A DNA stretch of 64,000 nucleotides, taken from Galaxea fascicularis. Taxonomy: Eukaryota > Cnidaria > Anthozoa > Scleractinia > Euphylliidae. Under the pieces are notes generated by a model. That model was not told the DNA's origin, ran no database searches, and was given only the letters and a program-made list of their open reading frames with translations. The translations under genes and the position numbers were made by a program. Location of the stretch: NCBI GenBank assembly GCA_948470475.1, contig OX419337.1, positions 3,583,482 to 3,647,481 on the forward strand, given 5' to 3'. Below, piece after piece: positions 14,101 to 29,100 of this stretch. Each line of letters begins with the position of its first letter. The stretch's first letter is position 1.

Positions 14101-17100
14101 TACCACCTCTTGAATTCTATATTTGAATTTTCAAATGCAAGAGCACGCTGTATGAGTGCAAAACACATTTAGCGTAGTTTGTCCACAACAACAGTGTCAA
14201 TCGATGGAAAACAGACCTAAAAAATATTTCTCGGGCGTTCGGGGTGTGGCAATTATACATAATGAATGTAATAAATGAGGTCATAAAATGAATCGCGGTA
14301 TGTACTTCGGCTCTTTGACCAGTAGCCTTAATATGAAGTTCTTTGCTTCCTTGCTAACATAGTCAAAGACGTCTGAAAATTCCCATCGTCCCTCTGTGAT
14401 GCGATTGAACGTTTCTGCCTCGCTTTCACCCAGGAATGGTGATTCACCACTTAACCTGCAACGGAGGTATTAAGTAATTAATTTACATTATTGATGTTTG
14501 ACTTGTAAGCGGCTAAAGTTCTAAGATGCTCCCTTCGATTGACTCAGCGAGCTTACCAATAATCAAAACTGTCCAGCGTCGCAGCCAAGACTCACTGGAG
14601 CATCAGCACATAACAGGAGAAGGATTATGAGTTTGTTGTGGCCCCCAAATCCCACACTTCCATGATCATTTTCTATTGAAATTTGGTACCATTTTGGAGC
14701 AATCACTCAAAAGGTAAAACGGTAATATTTTGACAGTCTCCTTAAAGGAGCTCCTTAATACGTGCTCTGACCTTTTATGAATCCCCGTGGGATTTATACC
14801 ATCGGGCCGCTTTAATCATAATTCATACTTACATTATGTATGCTATCACTCCAATCGCCCTAAAACACAGAATGAAGAGTCATTAATTGGAGCTGCAGCT
14901 AAAGCGTAAGGTCCTATGAGGAATTTCAGTCCAGCAGTGATGTATTAATGAATTAATCTTTGGAAGCCTGATTTTGTGACCAAAGAGTTAAGTACTGCAC
15001 TGCAACTATTAGTTCAGTCAGGAGCCCATCACTAGGAGCGTACAACTCCCATGCTAAGCCTGTGTCACGGCATTTTTACAGAGCGATTTATTTTTAATCT
15101 ATCTTTCTTGTGAAATCTTTCTTGATACCGAATCATCATCACCTTTCTTTTGTTCTAAAGTTTCTTAGCTTCGCGGAGAAAATTTGGAACAAAAGAAAGG
15201 TCGAGGAAACGTTTCGCACGAGGGAATGGGGCTCCTGAGGGAGTCCCACTTTTGTGGAAAATTCAATATAGAAATAAATCGGTCTGTGAAAACGCCGTGA
15301 CAGGAATATAGGGCAGTTGTACGCTCCTTGTGATGGGCTCCTGGTACAATCAAGTCTCTTTTAAAGGATGAGAAGGTGAAAATAAAGTCCGTTAATAGAA
15401 ATCGTCAAACATTGAACATGGCCCATTGTCGTCATGGTAACTGTTACGATCATATGACTGTGCGCCAAGTGAAGCCGTTGGCCTTGTTTCTTCAACTACA
15501 CATGAAGAACTTGAAGGGGTGTAGGAGAACTGTTGACGCCCGAAGGGGACCCAAACGAATACACTAACGTCTTTGGACATGTAAACAAATCCAAAGAGTT
15601 ATAAGGTAAAGCTGTTCAGTCCTGAGGGAATAGCCTTCGTAACATCGATCCTCCTCAAGGTTGTGTGGAGACTGGGCAGATGAGCTTAGTCGGTTACAGA
15701 AGGCAAAAGTTACATTGATTGTTGGCACCATGCTCCCACGGAAGGGAGAAGATAGTTGGCCTATTGTACGGAATTTCGAGGCCTGGCCTATCAACTTCCG
15801 AAATATTCACTCTCTCTTCACCATGAATATAACTGGCCACAACCGACACATTATATGCTAGTTGCTTAGCAACGGACGAAAGGCCAACTGAACAATCACC
15901 ACGACAATGAGCAATCACCAGGTTCAGCGTTACTCTAAGTTGACATTTGAATCTATCAATCTTAGGCCGTCGGGGAGGGGGGAGCGCGATGAACAAGAAT
16001 TAAAGCGGGGCAAACAGAGGAGATTTGATTACCACTGTTAGTCTGTGAGTAGGCTTTTAAATGACCGATTATGGCCATTTTAACCTCTGGAACAAGGAGT
16101 TGGATTCGCTTTGCTGTATATTTGACAAATTAAAAGAGATTTCAAAACCCCCGCCTTTTGCCAATCGTCCCCCCTCCCCCCTCCCCCGACTGACCTGGTA
16201 TCGGTAGATGAATCATGCAACAGAAGCAAGTTGTGTGACGGCCAGCTTTAATTTATGTGCAACTTTTTTAAACTTCAATACGCCCACGTAGTCTCTTACC
16301 ACATATCCGCAGACAACGTCACCGGCTCGTAGTTAACAATTTCTGGAGCTGCACATAGTAAAGAAAGGAGTAGACAAAACAGTTAGATCACGACTATTGC
16401 TTGATTTCACTCACGTGACATGGCGGCCATGTTGGTGGTCAAAAACAACACAGTTTTGTTTTGCAGAATTTGCATAAAAATTAAGTTTAGTTCCCAGCGA
16501 AGTCAAAAGGCTCGTGTCAATGAGCTGCCACCTTATCCGGGTGTCCTTTTAGCAACATAGACCACTTACCTACATACTCAGCCGTTCCAAACGAAATTTT
16601 TGTTTCCTGTTCAGGATCAAATTTTCTGGTTAAGCTGAAGTCGATCAGCTTGATTTTGGATCCTCCTTCGTTCTTAAACATCACATTCTGCGGCTAAATG
16701 ATAAAACGATGAAAATAAAATCAACGACTGAAAGCAAAAAGACGACAAGCTTGGGAACGTTTAAGAGAACACAGAGATTTTTAGTATAGGGAAAGTGATT
16801 TCTGTAATTGTTTTCATCGCTTACTTTTTGGGGGAAGGAAGGATGACCCCATCTCCACTTGCACTGCAGATTGAAATTACCGAGTAGATTCTCTTTGCTC
16901 TCCGCAGGAAACGGCGTATAGCCTGCGTAGCAGTCGTTTCCGTTTCCGTTTCCTTTATGCCAAGTGGGAGTTGCGTGAGGGCATGAGGCGAAAAAAAGCA
17001 AAACAATAAGGAGCGGGAGAAAGTGCCCCCCCTTCCCTCCAACTCCGCCCCGTGCCAGCCCCTAAAATTTTACTCCTTTTTGTACTATGCCCTCGCTAGA

Positions 17101-20100
17101 AGGAAACGGCAACGACTTTGAAAATAGCTTACCTTTAGATCCAAATGCATGAAACCATTGTCGTGCATGAATTTGACGCCCTCCAAGACCTGTTTGAGAA
17201 TTTTCACGGCTTCAAACTCAGGCAGGGAATCTCCGTCTATACGAGCACTCAGATCGTCCCCTCTGGCGCTAAACGAAGCAAAAGGAACCAATTTAGTGAG
17301 AAGTGTGCACCTTAATACGAACAGTTTGCTTGTGTTGCTGCCACTAAGAATATCTGCAATTACTTTATCTGACTGACATTTACTGTTATTACCATGCGTA
17401 ACACCAAAGACAGCCAGACAGAGATATTAGATTTTCCGACTGTTTTCATTTTGTTTTCAAAATTTGTCTCAAAAAAACTCAAATTGTTTTCTGTTTTCAA
17501 CCCCTACCCGCTCTCTTCTAACACTAGATGATAGCTATAAACAGAAATTAAACTTATTTCTCAATGTAGTTTTACTTTTTCCATAGTTATTTTCAACTTA
17601 AGTCGCGTGGACTTAAGTCATTTTGTATAACATGCTAGTTTTGAGAGGCTTATTATCCTTTCCAGATAATTAACGGATTATAACAGGTTAAACGGGTTGT
17701 TTCTCCTCCTGAGTTCAGAATCCCCTTGGCCATTCTTTGAAATCCTTTTTTTTATCCTGACTAAACAACCCAAAAGTGCAACAACATTAAACGCTACAAA
17801 ACGGCCAGGAATAGCTTTATAGTAATCAGTTCTGAGTTGACTTTCTTGGACCCGGCCTTCTCACTTTAAAGTCGTGTTGGCCGAACACTTTTGGATCATG
17901 AAAAGAAATCCTAAATTGTTATCATTTAAGGAAAAACTGCAAATTCTTTCAACAGATTCCTTCAGTCTACTGGGGCTGAATTTCTGTCTTCCAGTAGAGG
18001 ACAAAAAGGTACTTTGGTTGGTTTCAGTTCATGTGCCGCTTGCGCATGTAAAATGAAGGGTGCAATTTGTTCATTCAACACTGTAAACTGTTTCAACCTG
18101 GGAGTCCTATTATCACTTAGTGAGGCGCCATCGTGCAGTTGAATATGGGGCCGTCCGAAGAAGGAGTATTAAAGATGACACTGAGTAACATTTCGACAAT
18201 CCGAGCGGACGTCATCATCAAAATCTATAGACGATCTTATCTCAAAAACCTGGCGGTGTCTACCCCTTAGGTTGTCAGAACGTCAATAAATGTCGCCACA
18301 CCCACAGCCCGTTGCACATCTACACATGGACAAACGTGCTTCACAAAGTTGGCAATAGGCAATACGTACTATTCCATAATGAGGACAATCCGTCTGGGTT
18401 CCTCAAAAGCGTCGTAGAGTCTGATGAGACGTGGGTGATGAAGTGCATTCATGACGTCAATTTCTCGTTTAAACTCTTCTTTCTGGCTCGGCCTCGATTT
18501 GATGAACTTGGCGCAAAATCTTGTGGCGGTCTCAAGTTCCACGCACTTTTTCACGATGCCAAATCGGCCCCTAAAAATGACAATTAGAACACGAATAGGA
18601 GGCGGCTGTAGAGAGTTTGGTGTTGGGTTTATGATTGACTGCCAGGGTGCCAGAAATCTTGCTGAGGTTCTCCTGTATTGTACTGCGGTACGCAGCTGAA
18701 TATAAATGGACCATTTAAGTCACATATATTTGCTATTAAATTTAAAACAAGCCGCAAGCCATTTCATACGGATGGAAGCCCACAGTAATGCACCACTTTT
18801 GTTCCGCGCGAAACTAGTGCAACGAACTGTAAATAAATGCCCTCACTGCCAAAGGTGATCAGGATGCAAACGACTTGCAAATTTAAGAAAAAACAGGCCC
18901 ACTGTTCTCAGTTACGTTGAAGCTCACGTGTCTAGAAGTCATTATAACCTTGTGTTCTCCTTTCAAGGATTAAATTTACCGTCTTTCTGTTAGAGTTCTT
19001 TAGACCACTTCGTGAACAAAAATGTTCTTAGTTTTGACCTATCCCCAGACGCTCAAACACGTACAGAATCATACCGATGACACAGCCACTTTGGTTCATG
19101 AGACTTACCTCCCAACCTCCTCCTCGATGCAGTAAAATTTCTGGACATCATCTTCTCTTACTTTCACGAATTCTTTTGGTACAAACACGTCATCATCCTC
19201 TGACTCTTCACTTTCATCTTCTCCCTCAGATTCAACGCTTTCAACTAAGCAAAAATTAGAGAACCTCTGGTAATCCTTTCAGTTAATACACTTCTACAAT
19301 CATGAACAAAACTGCAGAGAAAATTCAGTGACGCCTTCGAAGCCTTTCTATAAGTCCAAGCAATAATCTGTTGTTGCGAGCCTCCCACCTCTCCTGAATC
19401 ACTGTTGTTTATGCTTCAGAAACCTTGCCTAGCAATGGCGCCCTCCCAAATCCAATGTGGAGTGAAGATATAATCAGCTTTCGTAATACTGTTGGGGCAT
19501 CAGTAACAACATGATACAGTAAGCTACAGGATTGTTTTTTGTATTTGACAAAAGAAACAGAAAGTACGGAACGCGAGTTATAACAAAGTATATTAGATTG
19601 TCATAGGAGATAAAGACCATATGGGAAGGTTTTAAAATCAAATTAAAATCAACTTCCTTGCATATAGCCTGATTCTCCAATATTCAGGAACATATCCTCA
19701 CAAGAACATTTGGTTAAATTGTGTTTTGACGTTAAAGGAGGATCTTAAAATGGTCATACTCCATCCTCTGCCTGAAAAATCATAAAGCAGCTATTTTTAT
19801 ACGAGCGTTATCACACAATTTTTGCGTTCAACGAAGTGGAATGCAAGCCTAATTTTGGCCTGTGGCTTTCAGGAGTTGGTATGCCTGTGTAAGGTTATAT
19901 TCTGGAAAATCCACATTCCTGTAAGGACACCAAAATGGCCGCCCCGCTTGATTTTTGCAGGGGTATGTCACGGCCAGTAAACTGGTAACGCAATTAAGAT
20001 ATGTGAGACATGTGATGTGACAAACATGTGCTCATGAGACATGTGATGTGAGATGTGACAAACATGTGAGTAGGCTATGTGAACTTCGGACTTTCAGCAG

Positions 20101-23100
20101 TGTTGGATTTAGTCAAGGATTTACTGTATGCTTTGCCGTGGAACTTTGAGGCTGGGTAAGTATTATATTGACTAGTCCTGTCGAGTATGATGTTATTTAA
20201 ACGTTCGTTCGAATTTTCTTTGATTCCTGCAGACGTTGTAGCTGAGCGCGTTTAACATCTGGCAGCGCTGGGCTGACAACACAGAACACGCTGCAGTGGT
20301 AAACAATTCCGTCAGATTTCGATAAATGTTAACCTCAAAGTGGCCTGCGAACAAGCTCCTGGTGAGCCCGAACGAACGTTTAAATAACATCATACTCGAA
20401 AGGACTATTTAATATAATACTTACCCAGCCTCAAAGTTCCACGGCAAAGCATACAGTAAGTCCCGGCCTCTAACATTGAACGCACTCTATAATCTGTGAT
20501 TACTGCTAGTATGTTTATACCTTCCACAGTCAGCCAGCCAGCGCAAGTGACTCTACCAGCCTCGTTTTGAGCCACGCAGCAGTACTCTCCAGTATCGTCA
20601 TCTTCGCAATCCCGGATGACCAGCGTGTATCTCCCATTGTTGTGCGTCACCAATGAAATACGCTCACTTTCTGTTACCTCGACCGCATTTTTGAACCATT
20701 CCAACTCGTACGGCGAATTACCGCTCACGACTACTTCAAGTGTAACGATGTCTCGCTCGTTGGCTGTGACGTTATGAAGCTCCTTGGTGAAAACTGGAAC
20801 TTCTGTTGACCAAGATAAGATTCCACAAAAAATATTTAAAAGCATTTTCATATTTTGGAATAAAAAGGAACAAAACACGAAAAGCTGGTTCAATGTGATG
20901 TTTCAAGGATGAACACTGGTGACACTTTTCGCGTGAAACCACTCACCTATTGAACTGTCTACCCCATGCTCTTCGTCCTCAGTCTCCTCGCTTTTGGAAA
21001 GAACTGCAATTAAAACAATTATTTTCTAGTATAATTTATTAATGACTTAATTTGCGATTGCATCTCAAGAATCTCGAAATGCAACTCAAGAAAGGAGAAC
21101 ATGTGTTGGTGTCATAAGGATATCAAAGAAGTGTGTGTGGTGAATTGTCTAGTTTTAGCAAAAGTTTGACAAGTGTCCCAGAGTCTTACGTCCTGCATTG
21201 TAGCCTGGAGCTGAGTGTTCAGAGGGCAAGGGAAAAGTGGAATTCGGGCGCGCAAGGAGAGAGGGAAAAGAACGCCACTTCCCACCCCGATCGCGCTTTG
21301 CGCTTTACGTTTTCCCCTCTCCCTCCCATCATCTAGTTTTAATCCTTTTCCCACATGGATCTTCAAACTGAAGACATCAACTAGTATGACCGAACTCGCT
21401 CCACCATTGCAACACGTCCTCACCTTGCACAGACAGTTTTGCGGTGCACGTGATCCTACCAGCCTCATTTTGCATTGCACAACAATATTCCCCAGAGTCA
21501 TCATCTTCAGCGTCCCGGATGGTGAGTGAGTATCTTCCATCGCCGTTATTGTGAAAAGATAGTCTCCCACCCTCTTTTAGTGCGGTGTCGTCCTTGAACC
21601 ACTCCAGCTGGCAGTTGGAGCTGTTTCTTATGACGACCTCCAAGGAGACAGTTTCTCCCTCGTTGATCGACATGTCTACTAGTTGTTTGTCAACCGCAGG
21701 AGGCCCTGTAAGTGAATTAATCAACGATAATATTAACAATATTAATAATACAATGATAATGATAATAAGAATAATAATAGAAACATTAAATACACAAATA
21801 ATTCTCCAAAACAGTCACCCAATCAACAAACAAACCAAACCATCTATCAATCCATGCATGTAACATGCGTCCGTCCGTCCATCCATTCATCCATCCATCC
21901 AACCACCAATTTTAATTATTAAACAGCGAATCGAGTGATAAGTCGCCCATCGAAGTAAGGCTTACTTCAACTGTCCTTCAATTGTCTGTTCAGTTAGTTG
22001 CAACAGCAACTAAATCAAACATATTCGTTCAGCTGACTACCTGTCGATGTTTGAGCTCATTTCTCCCCTTATTTATTTCTTAAGCTCCTTTTAAAACACT
22101 AAGAAATTCACTGAGCACTTACGCAAAGCGACGCTTGCTTCTTGGTCGACGTGATTCCCATTAAGCCCTGGTTTCTTGTCAAGCTCTTTACCTCCCTCGT
22201 CAACACTGTCTTCCTCGTCCTCCTCTTCCTTTCCAGAAGGTACGGTCGCTAAGGATGGTGCAGCGGAAGGCCTATTCTTTACGTTTAGTAACGACGTCAT
22301 GCTGGACAATCTACGTACGGCCACAAGAGCGTTGACGGATTTCTGTGTACAAACACGACGTTCATAGGGGTTAGTAGTTCAAGTAGTTCTAGTTTAGTCA
22401 TCAGAAAAAATACTTTAAAATTTGAAGAAAATATACTTGAGCGATAGAACTGACAACAAATAAGAAAATAGTACCAAAAGAAAATACTAAATTAAGTTGT
22501 CAATTTTAGTTTAAGCTTTAAGTTAGGATTTGTATTTTCGTCCACGGCCAACAATTCAGTTATTTCTACGGGTCGATCAAACTTTCTTGAGCCTGATAAT
22601 AAGTTAAATATCAGCAAATAGTTACCACTTGGTATGCTTCTTTTGATTACCAAGTGATGTTAGCCAGTTCTCGTGAAAAGAGTTTGAAGTTTTTACACGA
22701 AGGTGTCTCGAGATCATCTTTTAGCTGTGTGCTCTTATTAGCTGATACCAGTTGTAAACTCAACCATGCTAACCCCTAAAACTGTAAATGCACATTTAGA
22801 TAATAAACTTTGCTTCAGCAAGTCTATTGTCATGGGGCTTTGCATTTTCCATCAAGACTTACCAAAGGGATGAGTGTTACGCGAATACGAACTGTTTCCG
22901 TTGCTTTACGATATATTTTTTGTGTGATGACAATACAATAGTGTGACATAAGTGCGTATCCCGTTGTCCCGTTCTGTTGTGTGACAGCATTAAACTTTTC
23001 ACCACTTACGAAATACTGCTAATGAATTTTTTTACACGTTTCTGTTCACACGCTTGTGGTATGGGGCTCATACTTCACTAACCTCGAGGATTTCATCTTC

Positions 23101-26100
23101 GGACAGCAGGCTTGAATGATCGATCGACGCATGCGTGTAAGCTGGGAGTCTATGAGCATATGTATTGTACAGAATTTGCTTGACGTGATCTGTGCTGTGA
23201 ATTGTTATTGAGAGGTTTATTTGCTGCACATGGCGTGCTTATGTTGGTTAACACTCGATTTATGAAAGTGTCGAGTTATTTATATATATTAGCCATAAGT
23301 TAATGGCAACCTTTTCATCAAGTGTGCGGGGTAGAGGTGACATTAGAGATGAGTTAAGAGTGGATGGCAGTGACGTTTTTAAATTTCTTCAATTTGATAG
23401 TGAGGTATGGCTAAGTCAACTGCAGATCACACACTGATCTCGCCGCCATTCCGCGAATTATTTGACTGAAGATATGTACTCCTCGGCACCCTAATATGAC
23501 ACTAACTGTGTAAATAAATTAGTCGGGGTTTTAACCCGGCGTAAGATTAACACTAAATACGCCAACTACCGTTAAACAACGATAATCAACCGGCAGTTAG
23601 TGATTCTGATTTCCATTCATTGGTTAGTATTAGTTGTTAGAAATCACGTCAAATCAACATTGTTAGTAACCAATCATTCATTTATTATAACCGTAGGAAC
23701 TATTGATTGCCATGCCAAAACATTTTTAAGAAGTAAGGAGACAAATAAGGCCATTATTAATTTCAAGAACATAATTAGAATTTATCCGACTGAAGGTTCA
23801 AATAAAGCCAGGAACTTGCTGTTGCATGAATAAACAATATTTTTTTCTACCCGCGGTTTTCTTGAGCACTAAGCTACGGCGAGCTACAAACTAATATGCT
23901 AAAGAATAGTTGTCGGGAAGATTTGCCTTTGTTAATGAACTTCGCCATATTGTTTATCAATTTAAAACCACAGCTTACCTTTTCAGAGAAATTTCTTTGG
24001 TGTGTTTTATCTCCTTTTCCCTTTCATTTCATTTAAATTCAACCCGGCTTTCCTTTCCAGTTCCTTACCTGCCATCTTCGTTTCGCCAAAAAGTGTTTCA
24101 ACTTCTTAGTGTCGATTTTGACCGCGTTTGCTGAAGCGCTTTTCTGAAAAATACAAAGAAACGAGAGTCTCAGATGACGAAATGTTTATGCAAAGAAACT
24201 AGTTAACTTGTTGACTAGTTAATAGCCAATTTCTCAAGCTCGAAACATCAAACTCAAACGGGGTTTCCACCACTTGATACGAATTTTAACTGTCAGATAA
24301 GCAAGTCAAAAATCCAGAATGGACCAGAATGGCAGTTGTTGCAACCCCCACCCGGTCATCCCATCCCCTAGTACTTTGTTACAGTTATGAAATTCAGATT
24401 TTATCAATTATAGTAACGTTAATGTTACGCCGTCAATTGTGTGACACCACATCGCAATCTGTCATGAGAGAATTGAAGGGCTACAAAATATGAAACAAAT
24501 TTAGACGCTTTGCAGACTTTTCTTTGTTCTTCAGAAATGATTTTGGTACATCGCTGACTCCTTATATATTTCATTTGTATCAAACTATCTCAGGACACGG
24601 CCAAGAATTAAAAGAACAGCCGGTCAAAGCTCCAGGGGTTGAAAAGCAATTGTGTTATTGATTAACCGAGGCTTAGGTACTTTCCAGGCAAGACATTACC
24701 CCAAATCAATCCGAATCCCTTTAAAACACCTCTGAAAATGTTAGTCAATAGTTAATCGTTAAAACAGTTGTTCTGGTACCTTCATCCACTCGTGCTCTAG
24801 ACTCTGTTTGACAGTGTTACGTTTTCTGAAGTTTTAAAAGTACAAAAACTATCACTTGATTGACAATTTCAAAAAAACACAAGTTAGTACAACAGTACGG
24901 AGTGTCCGAATATTCAGGAGGGTGTCACAAAAGTTCTACCATGTGCATGTTACATGTACGGTAGCCTGTTGACAAAAAAACGTACGCTTGGCCTGTGAAC
25001 AGGCTCTCCATTGGGTTATTAAATACCTCTTACTAGCCGAGTTCGAGGACCGTACTGTAAGTTACGGACCGAGAGTTTTCCCGTTCACTTATGGCCCAAG
25101 CGCGAAGCGCGCGGGCCATAAACCAAAGGGAAAAACGAGGATCCGTAACTTACAGTACGGACCGAGAAAACGAGGTTAGTAAGATATTTATTATATCTCT
25201 GAGGTTAATCAGGCACGTGGAAAAGGAAACTTTTAAATTTAGCGGGCCGTACCGAAGAATACGGCCCGCAAAATTCAGTGACCAATCATAGCGCGCGTAC
25301 TAACTAATAGATATAATAATAGATGTTAGATTTTGTATTTGTAGTACCTGGGGAATCCGATCAAAAGCTAAGAGGCTGAGGGCAGTGGATTTATCGAGGG
25401 CGCACTTGTGGGGCAAATCTCTCTCTAACAAACTACTAGCGCCTTTATGCAGGCTAAACTACGTTTGCAAGACTTCACTGTGCTGGCGTCAGGTTTAGTT
25501 TTGCGATAAAGAAACATTTTTCACTTTTTTTGCTGCGTACCGCTGCCGATAGCGAGGGAAGCCTCGTATCTAGAGAAAATGTGAATTGCCCTTTCCGCTA
25601 ACCCTGAACTGTCTAGGAAGTAAAGAAACTGTCCAGGAAGTAACGATGCTATGCATCACTTGTTTAGTTGCTGGACGTTAGGTCCAAAAATGATCTGCAT
25701 GCAAGCTTCTCTTGTCTCGTGGATAATTGATCATAAAATTGCCCTGTTTTAAGGAAGAATATCCCAGGACTCACCTAGGACTTTTGACCAAAAGCTTAGA
25801 AATAAACTCCTTGGCTTCATCCGAGATGACGTCAAAGCTTTCGTCGTCAAAGTCCCATTCAGCAGCGGTGACGTTCACAAGGGTCTCATTGTTATCGTCT
25901 CCCAGTAATGGGGATAGACCACTCAGCCTTAGGATTGAGAATTAAATTAATATAGTCACGTTAAAACACCGTAACGGAGTCAAGTCTCACAGAGGCGGGT
26001 TTTTAGACAGTCACCTTCAAAGCCAATGTTAACAGAAATTGTGGCCAACGAAGAGTAACAAAGTCTCTGTCGAAAACACTTCAATAAAAAGTTTTGTTGT

Positions 26101-29100
26101 TGTAGACTTGTCTTCTCTCGGGACTGGTGTTTTCATTTAGCCAGACTATCGGTTTATAATAATCATTTTAGAAATCTGAATGCTATTTTTGCTCAATATC
26201 AGTGATCATTATACACTAAAATATCAATTTGGAATGAGGTATTCTTTACAAAAAACCTAAGAGTGATCAGCATAAGATTTCTTCTTGTAAAGAGAACGCT
26301 TTAGAAAACAGAGTGGCCACGAGAGGTAAGAACATGATCACTCAAGATGAATTTGCTTGATATTTTGGAGACAGGATGGTCGATTGGCTAAAGGCGCTGG
26401 ATTTCAATGCGGCGACCTGGGTTCAAATCCCGCTGTAGCCACTAGCTGGTGTTGTTCAACTCCTCGGTCATCCTTGTAAATAGCCAACTGGTCTGCCTCT
26501 CGCTAGTTGGGATTCTTAACTCTGTTGTGTTCATTTGTATTATTTGTTTCATTGTCCTAGAAAACCCCCCTTGGGGAGTGGCCAATTAAGTATTTATTTA
26601 TTTTAACAATTTCTCCCCACTACTGTGTAGAAATGATGTGTAAGGGCAACAAAATATAATGAAAACTTAACTTTTGATCTTAAGGTTTTAACGGTTAAGA
26701 GAGATCACAACTGGTGTGGGACTAAAAAGAAGTAATTACAATTCCACCTTCAAAAGAGACTGGATGTTACTAGCGTTGTTCTGTTTTCAGAAGTGATCAG
26801 CGTGTATCTTCTCCTTATGATATCAATACCATATCCCGCAGACAGGTGATAAGAATAAACCAATTTTATCAGCCAGAGAGTGTAATCTTGATACAACCCC
26901 AAATTCTCTTGCAAATGTACAAGGGACCGTATAGCAGCTGGAAAGAAGAATTTTAGTTTTCTGGGGTAACACTAGTAAAATAGGCGATGTTAAACCAGGC
27001 AAAAAGTAATATCAAGAGAGGTTGAATCCTCTCTTGGTAAGATATGTATGATTTAATGCAGCATTAATAATTAGTAATGTTTATAAGACTCTACTTACAA
27101 GATATAAGCTATAACCCCAACGCTCCTATAAGGGAAAAGAAAAAGATGTATACAGTGACCTCCTGGTAGCCAAAAGTAGCCAGTGAACGAGTATCAATAA
27201 ACCAACAGGTAATTTGGATTTGTTTATCTTCGTTACTATATGATCCGAACCCATCACAAACACTTTCTGCAATAAACTTCCGCTTGCATAGAAATGCTAC
27301 ACACGAGCTTTTATGGCCTCTCATGCTCAGCTATGTCCTTAATGAGTCCCACAAAGAAGTGGCCATTCACGTTTCTGTGTTCCGAAGTTTTAAGACCAAA
27401 ATATGCAATTTCCTTTCACGCTCCTGTTCAGAGCGGCCTTAAACTTAAAGATAGTGCTTATTTTCAGACTAATATAACCGAAAGGCTGCACTCACTGTAG
27501 CCTGCCCACAGGGTCTTCAATTAAAATTTTGCTTTGATTTGCCCTCGGATGGCGCGCGGTCAAAACAGGACTCGCCCCAATTTCTTACCTTTGACCGCGC
27601 GCCATTGCAGAGCAAATCAGGGCGACCATCTCGGAATAACCCAAATGGAGAGCCTGTTTGCAGGCTACCCTCACTGGGATGGCGTATAACTGTTATGTTA
27701 ATACTAAATTAAAATAACGGATGAATTCTTCCGCCCAGGCAATGCCGGATTTGTCTAACAGCCTTGTCATACTAACCACATGTCCGTTGCCAGTGAGATG
27801 GCCTCAAAATTCACTGCTTCAGGAGCTGACAATAGAAAACAAATGTGCACTCGTGAACAGACGTCAAAAGAGCTATTCGTGACACTCGTGGCGAGAAATT
27901 GGAGACAACCGCGCGCAATGTGAGTTGACACTTGAAAATATCAGGGCACCTCACATGACAGAGCCGTGAGAGAGAAAAGAAATGAAACCGAAAAGACGAC
28001 TTTCCCATAAATTTAAAAAACATTCACATGCTACGGTTTCTATCTGATTAGATCAGAGAAGTGCTTTTCCTTTAATTAAATTTGAATTCTCACCTGATCT
28101 GTCAAGCAGCTGTTACAAGATTTATTACACCCATTTTGAAATCACTCGTCATTCATGAAATCGGATTGGCTCCCAATAGTGCAATTTATTCCCAAATTGC
28201 ACCATTTTTTGCTCTTAACTAAATCACATCCTTTTTTTAAGCCCATCAAAATTCAAAACTGTTTTTCCTGAAGTGAAACATTAAATTAAAATTAGTATTG
28301 ACAAAAAACTGTGTGGTTTCAAAATGGGTGTTAAAAAATGGTAATTGAACTTCGTGTCGTGCAATTTTGGTCTAAAATCAGACTTGGATTTCAAATCGAA
28401 CTCGCGCTGCGCGCTCGTTCGATTTTGAAATAACGTGTATGATTTCAGACCAAATTGCATTCCACTTAGTTCAATTACCATTATAAATCCGTTCCGGTTT
28501 TGAAGTAAACAGTAGGCATAATTTTTGGACAAGGTTTGTGTAACTTTCCTCGTCTCCATAAGGCCAAATACAGTAATACCCTGCTTTAAGCGTTCCAGTT
28601 TGCGTCAGAATTCATCGTGCACATCAGCTGTTTCTATCTCTTTCGCGATCGTCAACTCATCAAAGGCGCTTTCTTTCAGGTCGAAGTACGCTACTTTTAC
28701 TTTAACATTCCCCGATTTGAATCCACTCTGTTTCCCCGGGTGGTTTCCAGACGGAATTAGTCGTCAACCCATGGCTAAAATCTAGTATCTCTCCACCGAA
28801 AATGGCTCAAATTTCCAGCAAAACATGTTGTTCGGAAGATGATAAGTTTTACCGCCGCTCATTTCTATCGATTTTTTACTATTTTGGGTCAGCAGCTTTT
28901 ACATAAGCGTAAAGATCGTCGTGTTTTACCCTTCCATCTGTATCATGACTATGAGCCCGTGTCACATCGCTTTTACAAAATTTCTCGCCACGTTCTTCAG
29001 CTCCCTTGTCTTTTGACGCGAATAGCGGACCTTCTGCAGGGCTTTGCAAACACTGCACATTTCAGCTTGTAGACCAAATATTTGCAGAACATTCAAAGTT

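Noticed and set aside
26371..26445. A functional tRNA gene
   Set aside because: A and B boxes are present, but the cloverleaf does not close and a SINE body and tail follow.
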